A stretch of DNA of 64,000 nt from Francisella sp. LA112445. GTDB taxonomy: Bacteria > Pseudomonadota > Gammaproteobacteria > Francisellales > Francisellaceae. The stretch spans positions 124,001-188,000 of the forward strand of contig NZ_CP041030.1 of the NCBI RefSeq assembly GCF_012224145.1. The letters are read 5' to 3'. The notes below the pieces were generated by a model. That model was not told the DNA's origin. It saw only the letters and a list, made by a program, of their open reading frames with translations, and searched no databases. Below, one piece after another: positions 45,615 to 56,609 of the stretch (positions within the stretch are counted from its first letter, which is position 1; each line of letters opens with the position of its first letter). The position numbers were made by a program, and so were the translations under genes.

Positions 45615-46655
45615 TTAGTTGATAGTCGCTGTTGCAAGAGCTATAGCTACTAGATATGGATCAGAGTTTGCACCTGGTCTTCTATCTTCAAAGTATCCAT
45701 AACCTTTTAATGCTACAGGTCTTGGTATTCTAATAGAACAGCCTCTATCTGCATCACCAACTTTAAAAGTATTTATATCACAAGTTTCATGGTCACCAGT
45801 TAATCTTTCATGAAGATTAAAACCATAGCTTAAGATGTCTTTTTTATGATTTTTTTCTAGGTTTTTAACTATATCTGTGATTGCTTGTTTGCCTTGTTGA
45901 GGGTCTCTAGTTTTCTTAGTAGAGAAGTTTGTATGCATACCAGCACCATTCCAATCACCCTTGATAGGCTTATTATCAAATGATATTACGATATCATATT
46001 CTTCACCTAATCTTTCTAGTAACCATCTAGCAATATGAGTATGATCTGATACATTTAATATGCCAGCATCTTCTCCTTCAACACCTCTATAACCAATTTG
46101 GAATTCCCACTGGCCAGGCATTACTTCAGCATTAATTCCATAGAATAAAATGCCAGCATCTAAACAAGCTTGCATATGAGCTTCTACTAAATCACGACCG
46201 AAAGCTTTTTTTGCACCTGCACTACAGTAGTATGGGCCTTGAGGTCCAGGGAAGCCTGTAGTAGGCCATCCTAATGGGCGCCCATCTTTAAACATAGTGT
46301 ATTCTTGCTCAAATCCTGCCCACATTTCATGATCTTCATTATTGTTTGCTAAGATCTCTCTTAATTTAGCTCTATTATTTGTTTTATGAGGAGTTTCTCC
46401 ATCTGGATTGTACACTTCACATAAAACGATATAACCACACTCTCTTAAAGGATCAATAACAAAATTGACTGGTTTAAGTATACAGTCTGAGTCATTACCT
46501 GTAGCTTGATTCGTAGAAGAACCGTCGAAGCTCCACTCAGGGAAGTCTTGTGCGCTAGTAATTTCTTTAAAAGGTAAAACTCTTGCTTTTGATCTAAGCT
46601 CAGGTACTGGATCTGTACCATCAATCCAGATATATTCCGCGGTTATTGTTCTCAT
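45615..46655 (-). CDS. glnA: Glutamine synthetase, type II (eukaryote-like)
   Basis: A 346-residue enzyme making glutamine from glutamate, ammonia and ATP. Length and motifs fit GSII: N-terminal AEYIWIDGTDPVPELRSK, beta-grasp WSFDGSSTNQA, metal/ATP region FEQEYTMF and PGQWEFQIGYRG, and C-terminal IRIPRPVALKGYGYFEDRRPGANSDPYLV. It lacks the adenylylation loop of the usual ~470-residue GSI. GSII is common in eukaryotes and scattered in bacteria. It is adjacent to a glutaminase gene, so the two opposing reactions need separate control. Confidence 0.95.
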   Translation of the reverse strand: MRTITAEYIWIDGTDPVPELRSKARVLPFKEITSAQDFPEWSFDGSSTNQATGNDSDCILKPVNFVIDPLRECGYIVLCEVYNPDGETPHKTNNRAKLREILANNNEDHEMWAGFEQEYTMFKDGRPLGWPTTGFPGPQGPYYCSAGAKKAFGRDLVEAHMQACLDAGILFYGINAEVMPGQWEFQIGYRGVEGEDAGILNVSDHTHIARWLLERLGEEYDIVISFDNKPIKGDWNGAGMHTNFSTKKTRDPQQGKQAITDIVKNLEKNHKKDILSYGFNLHERLTGDHETCDINTFKVGDADRGCSIRIPRPVALKGYGYFEDRRPGANSDPYLVAIALATATIN

Positions 46656-46781
46656 TTTTACTTTAGCTTCCTTAACTTTTGTTGGCTCATATAAATAATA
46701 TCAAGTGTCTAAGAAAAGTAAATGATAAACAACAGTAAGATTATTGAAAAATCATAATTTATGATAAAGTACAACCAGAAA

Positions 46782-47762
46782 TTAGCTAAAAAGCTGAAAA
46801 GTTATTTCGTTCAGTTGTAGTTTTATATTTGCTTTTTTAGCGCCTTTTATAGATAGGTCTGTATCAAGACACATTTCTAAACATCTAGATATTGTATTTG
46901 AGTCAATTTTATTTGCTAAGCTTGTATAAAATTTTTGTTTTGACGGCCAAATGTTATTATCTTTAAATATTTTTTGATGATATGTTATTTGTGTGTTTTT
47001 TAGTTGAGAAAGAATTCTTAGTTCTTTTTTTAGACACCATAATACTAATGGAGGTTTGTCACTTTCGTTTAAAATGTTGTTTAAGATTTTCAAAGCTTTA
47101 GTTCTTTGCTGCATAAGAATAGCTTCAGAAAGATCAAATACATCATAATTAGAATGCTCATGAAGAAAAGGACGTATTGAGTTTTCATCAAAAGACGGAG
47201 TATTCTGCCTTGATAGAAGTTTTAGTATTTGCTTTGTAGCGATAAGATTACCTTCAGTTTTTTGTGCTAAAAGCTCTATCGCTTGTCTAGTGATATTAAG
47301 GCCTAGGTCTGTTACCTCATTCTCAATGATATTTACTGAGTTTGTGAAGTTTGGTTGATATATTTTTATATGTACTGCTTTATTTGCAAGACTTTGAAAC
47401 CATTTTGCCGAGGTGTTTTGCTTTTTCATGCCACTAAAAACAAGCAAGTATACATTTTCATCATCGTTTAATAGATTTTCAGTTAGAGCATTCTGAAGGT
47501 TTTTTTGAGGAGGTTTTTCAAAATTAAATTGAATAAACTTATCCATTGAGAATAAGCTTAGACTATCTGTTTCATTGTACAAAACATCAAGATTTTGCTC
47601 ATTTAAATCATGATAAGATATTTCAAAATCTTTTTGTTTAAATGCTTTAGTTATTTTTTCAATAATATTATGTTTTTGTAGTGGCTCATCTCCAGTTACA
47701 ATAAATAGCTTATAATTTGTAAGGTCATTTTTTTTGAGAAAATCAAAGTAACTTAGTTCCAT
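46782..47762 (-). CDS. holA: DNA polymerase III subunit delta
   Basis: A 326-residue clamp-loader subunit that opens the beta clamp. The N-terminal domain begins with LFIVTGDEPLQKHNIIEKI and has the VYLLVFSGMKKQNTSAKWF segment. The middle LAQKTEGNLIATKQILKLL and C-terminal collar helices fit HolA. No functional Walker A, as expected. dnaX lies 9 kb away on the same strand. Confidence 0.93.
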   Translation of the reverse strand: MELSYFDFLKKNDLTNYKLFIVTGDEPLQKHNIIEKITKAFKQKDFEISYHDLNEQNLDVLYNETDSLSLFSMDKFIQFNFEKPPQKNLQNALTENLLNDDENVYLLVFSGMKKQNTSAKWFQSLANKAVHIKIYQPNFTNSVNIIENEVTDLGLNITRQAIELLAQKTEGNLIATKQILKLLSRQNTPSFDENSIRPFLHEHSNYDVFDLSEAILMQQRTKALKILNNILNESDKPPLVLWCLKKELRILSQLKNTQITYHQKIFKDNNIWPSKQKFYTSLANKIDSNTISRCLEMCLDTDLSIKGAKKANIKLQLNEITFQLFS

Positions 47763-47850
47763 AATATTAAAAAATTTTAACTATTCTTATAACAAGTATT
47801 TAGTTTACTATATTGTATGCATATTAAAAAATTTAAAAAGCGGTTTAATT

Positions 47851-48369
47851 ATGAAAAAGTTATTTGTGATATTAGTAAGTGTGGCGATGTTATTGCTTTC
47901 TGGGTGTGTAACAAAACCAGATAATATAGAGCCTGTTAAAAACTTCCAAGCAAATAAGTACTTAGGTAAATGGTATGAAATAGCTCGTTTTGATAATAGT
48001 TTTGAGAAAGGTATGACAAATGTTTATGCTGAGTATAGCTTAAATCCTGATGGTTCAATAAAAGTCGTAAATAGTGGTGTTACACCTTCTACCGGTAAGA
48101 GAAGTTATGCAGACGGTATTGCAAAATTTGTTGAAAATAAAGATACAGGATTTTTAAAAGTTTCTTTCTTTAGACCTTTCTATGGCGCATATATTGTATT
48201 TAAGTTAGATGATAACTATAAATATGCTTATGTTGCTGGCGATAATAAAAACTATTTATGGTTACTATCTAGAACTAAAACTGTTCCGGAAAATATAAAG
48301 CAAGACTTTATTAAGGAAGCAAAAGAGTTAGGATATAACACTAACAAACTTGTGTGGGTAAAACAGTAG
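47851..48369 (+). CDS. Lipocalin-family outer-membrane lipoprotein (Blc-like)
   Basis: A 172-residue lipoprotein: signal peptide with lipobox LLSGC, then a lipocalin fold with structurally conserved region GKWYEIARFDNSFEKG and the late WLLSRTKTVP strand. Blc-type lipocalins bind lysophospholipids or fatty acids at the outer membrane and help envelope maintenance. Divergent from holA (88 bp). Confidence 0.95.
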   Translation: MKKLFVILVSVAMLLLSGCVTKPDNIEPVKNFQANKYLGKWYEIARFDNSFEKGMTNVYAEYSLNPDGSIKVVNSGVTPSTGKRSYADGIAKFVENKDTGFLKVSFFRPFYGAYIVFKLDDNYKYAYVAGDNKNYLWLLSRTKTVPENIKQDFIKEAKELGYNTNKLVWVKQ

Positions 48370-48449
48370 ACTATATGAATAGTTTTGATTTAAATAATTT
48401 TTCAAAAATGTAAAAATATACATACGTTTTTTCTACTTTATAAGTATAC

Positions 48450-49718
48450 GTGCCTCAATCATATAAATTTAATAAATTCGATCTAAGTTGGCTTGTCGTC
48501 AGTATAGGGATGGCAGTAGGTGCAGGGATTGTTTTGGTTCCCGTAAGTGTTGGTGTTGTAGGTTTTGCTGTTTTTATGGTATCAATACTAATAGCCTATC
48601 CAGGTATATATCTTTTCCAAAAGCTTTATATTCAAACGTTATTTGAGTCAAAGCGACCAAAAGATTATAAAGAAGTCGTTGCTGAGCTATTAGGAGATAA
48701 ATGGTCGACTTTTCTAGGCGCATTATATCTTCTTATGATGATTATATGGACAGTAATATATGCTGAGGTTGTTGCAAAGTCTTTAGCATCATATTTGTAT
48801 ATGTTTCATCTAACGATAAATCCACATCTTGAGCAGAGTGCTTTATATAGTGCACTTTTAATGGTTGTTTTGATATTCTTAGGAGTTAAAAGCCAAAAGC
48901 TCTTTGTACGGATATCAACGTTTTTGGTAGTTATATTGATCATGGCAATTATCGTAGTTTCTATATCGTTAATTCCTTTATGGTCAACTAGCAATCTTAT
49001 AGAGTTTCCTACTAGTAGTGGGGAGTTTGTTGCTAAAAGTATTATAATGTTGCCATTTTCATTGACATCAATATTGTTTATTCAGTCATTAAGTCCGATG
49101 GTTATAGGTTATAGGTCTCATTATCGTTGTAAGGATAAGAGCTTTATTTTAAATAAAACTCTTAAAACGATGAGTATAGCATTTATTATATTAGTTATTG
49201 TTATTGGTTTTTATGTATTGTCATTTTCTTTAGTAATTCCAAAAGCTCAAGCTTTAGAAGCAACTGCAAATAACCAATCAGCTTTTATATTGTTAGAGAA
49301 GCAGGGCCAATCAAATAATATATTGTATATTTGTGGAATTATTATTAGCTTATGTGCTATTTTGACTTCTTTTTTAAGTATCTTAGCCGGAATGGAAGAG
49401 TCCTTAAGAGGTGTTTTAAGAGAGAGGTTTAGAAAGAGTGGTTTAGCAATTGAGGGTAAAGGTTTATTTAGTCTTAATACTATAGTTGTAGTTATAATCT
49501 TTCTATTAACATGGCTTTCAATAGTCTTTAATGCACCAATATATAAGCTAGTACCCTTATCTGGACCGATATTCGGAATATTAGGATGTCTAGTGCCTGC
49601 GTATATTGTTTTTAAAACACCAAACTTGAAGAAGTATCGTACTAAAAGTATTTATTTTATTATTTTTATAGGTGTTGTTTTAGTTATATCGCCGTTGTTA
49701 ACATCAGCACTTTCTTAA
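48450..49718 (+). CDS. Aromatic/hydroxy amino-acid permease (HAAAP family)
   Basis: A 422-residue carrier with 11 transmembrane helices. The first helix has VVSIGMAVGAGIVLVPVSVG, the unwound substrate helix of APC-fold transporters. The general pattern suits proton symport of tryptophan, tyrosine or serine/threonine; the substrate is not determinable. GTG start at 48450 with a weak ribosome site. Confidence 0.85.
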   Translation: MPQSYKFNKFDLSWLVVSIGMAVGAGIVLVPVSVGVVGFAVFMVSILIAYPGIYLFQKLYIQTLFESKRPKDYKEVVAELLGDKWSTFLGALYLLMMIIWTVIYAEVVAKSLASYLYMFHLTINPHLEQSALYSALLMVVLIFLGVKSQKLFVRISTFLVVILIMAIIVVSISLIPLWSTSNLIEFPTSSGEFVAKSIIMLPFSLTSILFIQSLSPMVIGYRSHYRCKDKSFILNKTLKTMSIAFIILVIVIGFYVLSFSLVIPKAQALEATANNQSAFILLEKQGQSNNILYICGIIISLCAILTSFLSILAGMEESLRGVLRERFRKSGLAIEGKGLFSLNTIVVVIIFLLTWLSIVFNAPIYKLVPLSGPIFGILGCLVPAYIVFKTPNLKKYRTKSIYFIIFIGVVLVISPLLTSALS

Positions 49719-49779
49719 AGTGAAACTATATTAGATCAAAGATAATAATTAAGAAAAGTATTAATCTATAAAGAAATGG

Positions 49780-51327
49780 TTAATGTCTGAAGTGTCTCAT
49801 TCCAGTGAAGACCATTGTTATACCAGCTTTGTTAGCAGCATCGATAACTTCTTGATCATTTTTAGATCCGCCAGGTTGAATTACTGCAGTTGCACCAGCT
49901 TTGATACATTCCTCTAGACCATCAGCAAATGGGAAGAAAGCATCAGATGCAACAGCTGAGTTTTTAGCACCTTCATGAGCCTCGGCTTTTTCAGCGCCAA
50001 TTCTAGCAGAATCTACACGAGACATTTGTCCTGCACCAATTCCAACTGTTTGAGTATCTCGAGCATATACAATAGCGTTTGATTTGACATATTTAACAGC
50101 TTTCCATGCAAACATTAAGTCAGCCCATTCTTTATCTGTAGGAGCTCTATCTGTAACAACTTTACAGTCATTAATCTCAACACCGCCGTTATCATAAGAT
50201 TGTGATAGTATTCCGCCATGAATGTTTTTGCTTATCATGCGTGATGATTTTGTATCAAAAGTTTTACCTGTCTCTAGTACACGTAAATTTTTCTTAGCAG
50301 CTAGTACTTCTAAGGCTTCTTGAGTATAGCTAGGGGCAATTATTACTTCTAGGAACATTTTTCCTAAAGAATCAGCAAACTCTTTATCAACTTCACAGTT
50401 AAATGCAACAATACCACCAAATGCTGAAATTGGATCACAAGCAAGAGCTTTTTTCCAAGCCTCATAAGCATTTTTGCCAGAAGCTATACCACAAGGGTTT
50501 GCATGTTTGATAATTGCACAAGATGGTTCAGAGTATTCACAAACCATTTCAAATGCACCATCAGCATCATTTAAATTATTGTATGATAGCTCTTTACCTT
50601 GTAGTTGCTTAGCATTTGTGATGCTTACACAATCTGTATCTGTAGAATATACGGCAGCTTTTTGGTGTGGGTTTTCACCATATCTTAGAACTTGCTTAAG
50701 AGTTCCTACTGAGAAAAGTTTTTCTGGATACTCTTCATTTAACTCTTTGCTAAACCAATTTGCAATATGACTATCATACTCAGCAGTGTGAGCAAAAGCT
50801 TCTTTAGCAAACTCTCTACGTGTTTGTAGAGTTGTTTGACCATCATTTTGAGCCATTTCTGTTACTACAGTTTCATATTGGTTTGGGTTTGTAACTATAG
50901 TTGTATGTTTATGGTTTTTTGCACATGAGCGAACCATTGAGGGTCCACCAATATCAATGTTTTCGATACATGTATCAAAATCAGCACCAGATTTAACAGT
51001 ATTAACAAAAGGATATAAGTTAACAACAACCATATCTATTTGACCAATATTGTTATCTTGCATTGCTTTAAGGTGTTCTGAATTATCTCTATCTGCTAAG
51101 ATGCCTCCGTGAATAAGAGGGTGAAGAGTTTTTACACGCCCATTCATAATTTCTGGGAAGTGAGTATGCTGTGATACATCTTTGACATTAAGACCTGCTT
51201 CTTTTAGGGTTTTCGATGTTCCTCCTGTTGATAGAATCTCTATATCATATTTAGCTAATTCTTTGGCAAAATCGACAATACCTGTTTTATCTGAAACAGA
51301 TATTAGAACCCTTTTTATCTTCGACAT
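49780..51327 (-). CDS. purH: Bifunctional AICAR formyltransferase / IMP cyclohydrolase
   Basis: A 515-residue enzyme performing the last two steps of IMP synthesis. The N-terminal cyclohydrolase has LISVSDKTGIVDFAKEL and the MNGRVKTLHP loop. The C-terminal transformylase has LRYGENPHQKAAVY and SAFGGIVAFNCEVD, ending MVFTGMRHFRH. Full length. Divergent from purA across 178 bp that contain two inverted repeats. Confidence 0.98.
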   Translation of the reverse strand: MSKIKRVLISVSDKTGIVDFAKELAKYDIEILSTGGTSKTLKEAGLNVKDVSQHTHFPEIMNGRVKTLHPLIHGGILADRDNSEHLKAMQDNNIGQIDMVVVNLYPFVNTVKSGADFDTCIENIDIGGPSMVRSCAKNHKHTTIVTNPNQYETVVTEMAQNDGQTTLQTRREFAKEAFAHTAEYDSHIANWFSKELNEEYPEKLFSVGTLKQVLRYGENPHQKAAVYSTDTDCVSITNAKQLQGKELSYNNLNDADGAFEMVCEYSEPSCAIIKHANPCGIASGKNAYEAWKKALACDPISAFGGIVAFNCEVDKEFADSLGKMFLEVIIAPSYTQEALEVLAAKKNLRVLETGKTFDTKSSRMISKNIHGGILSQSYDNGGVEINDCKVVTDRAPTDKEWADLMFAWKAVKYVKSNAIVYARDTQTVGIGAGQMSRVDSARIGAEKAEAHEGAKNSAVASDAFFPFADGLEECIKAGATAVIQPGGSKNDQEVIDAANKAGITMVFTGMRHFRH

Positions 51328-51363
51328 GTATTTATTCCTTGTTTTTGATGGTTAAAGCTATGG

Positions 51364-51443
51364 TTTGAATAGCTATTATAACAATTATTAATAACAAATA
51401 TCTATTCAAAATAATTTTGCTAGACTATATTTTACTAGCAAAA
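51364..51443. promoter_or_regulatory. Two inverted repeats between divergent purH and purA
   Basis: TTTGAATAG (51364-51372) and CTATTCAAA (51402-51410) are perfect 9-bp complements over 29 nt. TTTTGCTAG (51415-51423) and CTAGCAAAA (51435-51443) are perfect 9-bp complements over 11 nt. Both lie in the shared control region of two purine genes and could be operator sites. Confidence 0.45.
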
Positions 51444-51484
51444 TGCTCGCTAATATATTACCATAATATACATCTAAATTTTAA

Positions 51485-52792
<1,308 letters not shown>

Positions 52793-52796
52793 ATTT

Positions 52797-53330
52797 ATGA
52801 GTTATTCTGCAGAAAATACAGATGTTTATATAACATCACAACAGCTTGAAGAAGCTGTTACTAAGCTGGCTGAAGAGATCAATCAAGATTATTCAGGTCA
52901 AGAGGTTACTCTTGTATGTGTTTTAAAAGGATCTTTTATGTTCTTTGCTGACCTTGTGAGAAAGCTAAGAATTGACTTAAGAACGCAGTTTATTACGGCA
53001 TCATCTTATGGTTCGGGAACAAAGAGTTCTGGTGAGGTAACTTTGACAGAGACATCTCTTAAAGAGGAGTTCGTTAAAGATAAGAATATTATAATAGTTG
53101 AAGATATTGTTGATACTGGACATACTTATCATAAGTTGAAAGATGGTATTAATAAGTACAGTCCTAAGACTTTAAAGTTTGCGACTTTATTATTTAAGCC
53201 TGCAAGGTTAGAAAGAGAAGTAAACCTTGATTATGTATGTTTTGAAATCGAAGATAAATTCATTGTTGGCTATGGTCTAGACTTCGATGAAAAGTATCGT
53301 GAGCTTCCATATATTGGTCTTATTAAATAA
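52797..53330 (+). CDS. hpt: Hypoxanthine phosphoribosyltransferase
   Basis: A 177-residue purine salvage enzyme with the PRPP motif [15 protein letters not shown] and the [14 protein letters not shown] loop. An upstream ATG at 52737 lies inside purA and is rejected: the ATG at 52797 has AAAGGT 8 nt upstream and gives the normal N-terminus. It ends 12 bp from the convergent hydrolase gene. Confidence 0.96.
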   Translation: MSYSAENTDVYITSQQLEEAVTKLAEEINQDYSGQEVTLVCVLKGSFMFFADLVRKLRIDLRTQFITASSYGSGTKSSGEVTLTETSLKEEFVKDKNIIIVEDIVDTGHTYHKLKDGINKYSPKTLKFATLLFKPARLEREVNLDYVCFEIEDKFIVGYGLDFDEKYRELPYIGLIK

Positions 53331-53342
53331 ATCTTCTAAACC

Positions 53343-54068
53343 CTAGAACGGGTATCCACTATTAAACGTTTCTCTAAGGAAATCTTCAGCTAATTTCCAA
53401 CCTCTTTTATTTGACGTGGCATTAAATACAGTACCAAATTCAGGATCATTAGCATTTGGGTTTGTAAATGCGTGATATGTATTACCAAAAGTGTGCAATT
53501 GCCATTCAGCTTTACGTTTATCCATCTCTTGTTGAAACTTGTTAACATGTTCAGGAGGTACCATTGGATCATTGTAGCCGTGTAATACTAATATTTTAGT
53601 ATCGATATTTTGTTCTTTAACGATAGTAGATTCAAGTAGGCCGTGAAAACTTATTACTGCTTTTAACGGTACGTTAGATCTTGCCATATCTAATACACAT
53701 TTACCACCAAAGCAAAACCCAATTGCTGAGATATTTGACTTATCTACTTTAGGTAGTTTCTTAACAACACTATATGCTGTTCTAAGTCTTGTCATAAGAG
53801 CATATTTATCTTCTAGCAAAGAGTTCATTAAAGCAGCATTTTCTTCTTTTGAAGATCCTACTTTAGCATCTCCATAAATATCTATAGCAAATCCTAGATA
53901 GCCTTTTTTTGCCATCGCGATTGCTTTGTCACAAGCGAATTTATCGCGACCCGCCCATGTCGGAGCTATCAGAACTGCTGGTAAGTGTGAACCTCTGTCA
54001 GGGTAAGCATAAAATCCTTTTAACAGTATGCCATCACCACGATATTCAATTTCTTTTGTTATTATCAT
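53343..54068 (-). CDS. Dienelactone hydrolase-family protein
   Basis: A 241-residue alpha/beta hydrolase with nucleophile elbow GFCFGGKC (Cys as nucleophile, as in dienelactone hydrolases), Asp in HGYNDPMVPP and His in GNTYHAFTNP. No signal peptide. The family hydrolyses lactones or esters; the substrate is unknown. The intergenic side toward znuB contains no further gene. Confidence 0.92.
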   Translation of the reverse strand: MIITKEIEYRGDGILLKGFYAYPDRGSHLPAVLIAPTWAGRDKFACDKAIAMAKKGYLGFAIDIYGDAKVGSSKEENAALMNSLLEDKYALMTRLRTAYSVVKKLPKVDKSNISAIGFCFGGKCVLDMARSNVPLKAVISFHGLLESTIVKEQNIDTKILVLHGYNDPMVPPEHVNKFQQEMDKRKAEWQLHTFGNTYHAFTNPNANDPEFGTVFNATSNKRGWKLAEDFLRETFNSGYPF

Positions 54069-54157
54069 GTTTGTATAGTTTTATAATAAAGTTAGCACAA
54101 TTATAAATGTATAAAAGCCAAAAGAAAATAAGATCTAATATGATATATGCTATAAGT

Positions 54158-54949
54158 CTAAATTAGTTTATTTTTGATAATGCTTATTAGATATAAGCAG
54201 CAAATAATTGTAGTTATAAAGAAACTAATTGGTACATTTATATAATAAGCAGCAACTATTCCTGACCAAACTGTGAGTACAGAGATTATAGTACTAAGAG
54301 CAATAGGTTTATAAAAGCCATCAACCCATTGTGTTGCTATTGCTGCAGGACCAATAAGAAGTGAAAAGACTAATAATATTCCTACAACTTGACAAGCCAT
54401 GGATACAGTTATAGCAATACAGACAAAAAGAAGAATAGATAAAAGTTTGTTAGGAACTTTCTTAGATTCAGCGAATACTGGATCAATAGACGATATAAAT
54501 AATGGCCTTGCAATCGTTGCAAGAGTTACTATTGTGAAGATAGCTAAGCCAAATAAAATATATATCTGCTCAAGAGTTACTGTAAGTATATTTCCAACAA
54601 GTATTGACATTACAGAGCCAGAGTAGCCACTTTGATATAAAAATAAAAAGTATGTTCCCAACCCCAGGAAAAATGTTAAAACGATTCCAATAGCGATATC
54701 ATTTTTTTTGATCTTATCACCAAAAGCACCCATAAGGATCCCTGCGATTAGGTTTATGAAAAGTTGACCAGTCATAGCAGAGAGATTGAGTAAGACAGCA
54801 CCTGAAGCGCCTGTTAGACTAATATGTCCTAAAGCATGTGAAGCAAAAGATAGTCTTCTAATAATGACAAAGAAGCTGATAATCCCACATATAATAGCTA
54901 TTATAGTCCCAGCAACAAAAGCATATATCATAAAAGTATAGTTAAACAC
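54158..54949 (-). CDS. Zinc/manganese ABC transporter permease (ZnuB-like)
   Basis: A 263-residue inner-membrane protein of the ABC-3 family with about eight helices (RRLSFASHALGHISLTG; LLVFSLLIGPAAIATQW). The frame is open further upstream, but a GTG at 54949 has a perfect AGGAGG (54961-54956) 6 nt before it and is the best start; ATG 54931 would lack a site. It overlaps the ATPase gene by 8 bp. Confidence 0.93.
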   Translation of the reverse strand: MFNYTFMIYAFVAGTIIAIICGIISFFVIIRRLSFASHALGHISLTGASGAVLLNLSAMTGQLFINLIAGILMGAFGDKIKKNDIAIGIVLTFFLGLGTYFLFLYQSGYSGSVMSILVGNILTVTLEQIYILFGLAIFTIVTLATIARPLFISSIDPVFAESKKVPNKLLSILLFVCIAITVSMACQVVGILLVFSLLIGPAAIATQWVDGFYKPIALSTIISVLTVWSGIVAAYYINVPISFFITTIICCLYLISIIKNKLI

Positions 54950-55619
54950 AGATATCCTCCTGTAGGCATGGCATTTCATTACAATAGTGGCACTTACCAT
55001 CTTTAAAATGAATAAAGGCATCTAGCTGTGAACTAATTTCTTTCATATCATGAGATATTATTAAAAGGGTAATATTCTCTTTTTTATGAATCTCTTTAAG
55101 ACAAGCGATAAACTTTTGTTTTGCATCAGGGTCAAGGTCTGATAATGGTTCATCTAAGAGTAGTACTTTCGGCTCATTTATAAGTGCTTGAATTAGGTAT
55201 ATACGTTTTTTCTGTCCACCAGAGAGATTTTTAAAAGGGTTGTGTATATAATCTTTAGTTTGTGTTAATTCGATAAGATACTCGAGCTTCTTTTTAAACT
55301 CACTATTAAATAATGGTAAGCCCCAAGATTTTGGCTTATAACTATATTTTATTAGAGTATATCCAGATGTTTTTTCTTCAAAGTTTATTTCTCTTTCTTG
55401 AGGGATATAACTAATATTATCAATATTAACTTTTGAGTTATTTATAGTTATCTCTCCTGAGATGCTTGGTATTTTACCTAAAAGAGTTTTAAAAAAAGTA
55501 GACTTACCAATACCATTTTTACCAACTATACCTACCCATGCATTCGTTGGGATCTCTAGATTTAGAGGTGATGTTATTGGTTTATTATATCCAATAACTA
55601 GATTTGAGCATTTTATCAT
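54942..55619 (-). CDS. Zinc/manganese ABC transporter ATP-binding protein (ZnuC-like)
   Basis: A 225-residue ATPase: Walker A GKNGIGKST, signature LSGGQKKRI, Walker B VLLLDEPLSDLD and switch His in IISHDMKE. A Cys/His-rich end (KCHYCNEMPC) might bind metal. It overlaps the binding-protein gene by 4 nt and the permease gene by 8 bp, giving one operon. Confidence 0.94.
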   Translation of the reverse strand: MIKCSNLVIGYNKPITSPLNLEIPTNAWVGIVGKNGIGKSTFFKTLLGKIPSISGEITINNSKVNIDNISYIPQEREINFEEKTSGYTLIKYSYKPKSWGLPLFNSEFKKKLEYLIELTQTKDYIHNPFKNLSGGQKKRIYLIQALINEPKVLLLDEPLSDLDPDAKQKFIACLKEIHKKENITLLIISHDMKEISSQLDAFIHFKDGKCHYCNEMPCLQEDICV

Positions 55620-56536
55620 TTTATATTCTTAGATTGTTCTAGAACGGTTGCTGTTGCTTGTAATGTATTTATCATCCAGTCAATAGCATTATCAGTAGTA
55701 GGCATTGTTTCTGTGATACCAACTACAGGAATCTCATTTTGACTTGCGACTTCTAGGATCTTATGTGTAACGTTATCAGTAACTTGTTCATTATAAAATA
55801 GGACTTTAACTTCTTTGTCATTAAATAGCTTTTGATAATTTATCATCATCTGAGGGCTTGGCTCAGAGTCATTCATTATTACCCATTGGAATGCTAGACC
55901 TTTCATGTCTAAACCAAGAGCATTTGCCATATATCCAAAAAGAGGTTCTGTTGCTGTAACAGGAGTGCCTTTATAGTTTTGTCTTATTTGTTTAACTAAC
56001 TCATATACTTTTTCATATTTATGATTAAAAGTTTCATAGTTTTTCTCATATAGGCCCTTATCGTTAGGATCTTTTTTGATGAAAACATCTTTTAATTTAG
56101 TTGCAAGTGCAGGAAATGTTTTAGGGTTATACCAAAGGTGAGGGTTTATGCCAAATTTTGAGGTTTTTGGATAGCTCTCAAGATCTTGCACCTTAATGAT
56201 TTCAGCATTTGTATTGCTCTTTAAAATAGGTTGTATCCAAGAGTCATAATCTGCGCCATTGTATATAATTACATCAGCATCAGCTAGTAGTTTTGCATTT
56301 TTTACAGAGGAGATAAACGTATGAGGGTCTCCATCAGCATTGTTAATTATATTTGTAACTTTAACATTTGTGCCACCTATTAGTTGAGCCACGCTACCAT
56401 ATTGATTTTCAGCAGCTACAACATCTATATCATGAAACCCTTTCGTCGTTAAGGGCTTTTCATTAGGTAGAAAATTTATAATCAATAAAGCAAGTATAAC
56501 AATAATTACAGCAACTACTAAGATAATCTTTTTCAT
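55616..56536 (-). CDS. Zinc/manganese ABC transporter substrate-binding protein (ZnuA-like)
   Basis: A 306-residue cluster A-I metal-binding protein with an N-terminal hydrophobic anchor (residues 5-23) and no lipobox. Likely metal ligands are His in GDPHTFISS, His in GINPHLWYNP and Glu in TATEPLFGYM. It lacks the His-rich loop of typical ZnuA, so zinc or manganese cannot be decided. First gene of the operon. Confidence 0.92.
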   Translation of the reverse strand: MKKIILVVAVIIVILALLIINFLPNEKPLTTKGFHDIDVVAAENQYGSVAQLIGGTNVKVTNIINNADGDPHTFISSVKNAKLLADADVIIYNGADYDSWIQPILKSNTNAEIIKVQDLESYPKTSKFGINPHLWYNPKTFPALATKLKDVFIKKDPNDKGLYEKNYETFNHKYEKVYELVKQIRQNYKGTPVTATEPLFGYMANALGLDMKGLAFQWVIMNDSEPSPQMMINYQKLFNDKEVKVLFYNEQVTDNVTHKILEVASQNEIPVVGITETMPTTDNAIDWMINTLQATATVLEQSKNIK

Positions 56537-56609
56537 AGATTTCTATTTTTATTAGAAAACATTAGGACAAATAATAGAATAAAAAAAATATATAGTAAAG
56601 AAGTATGTT

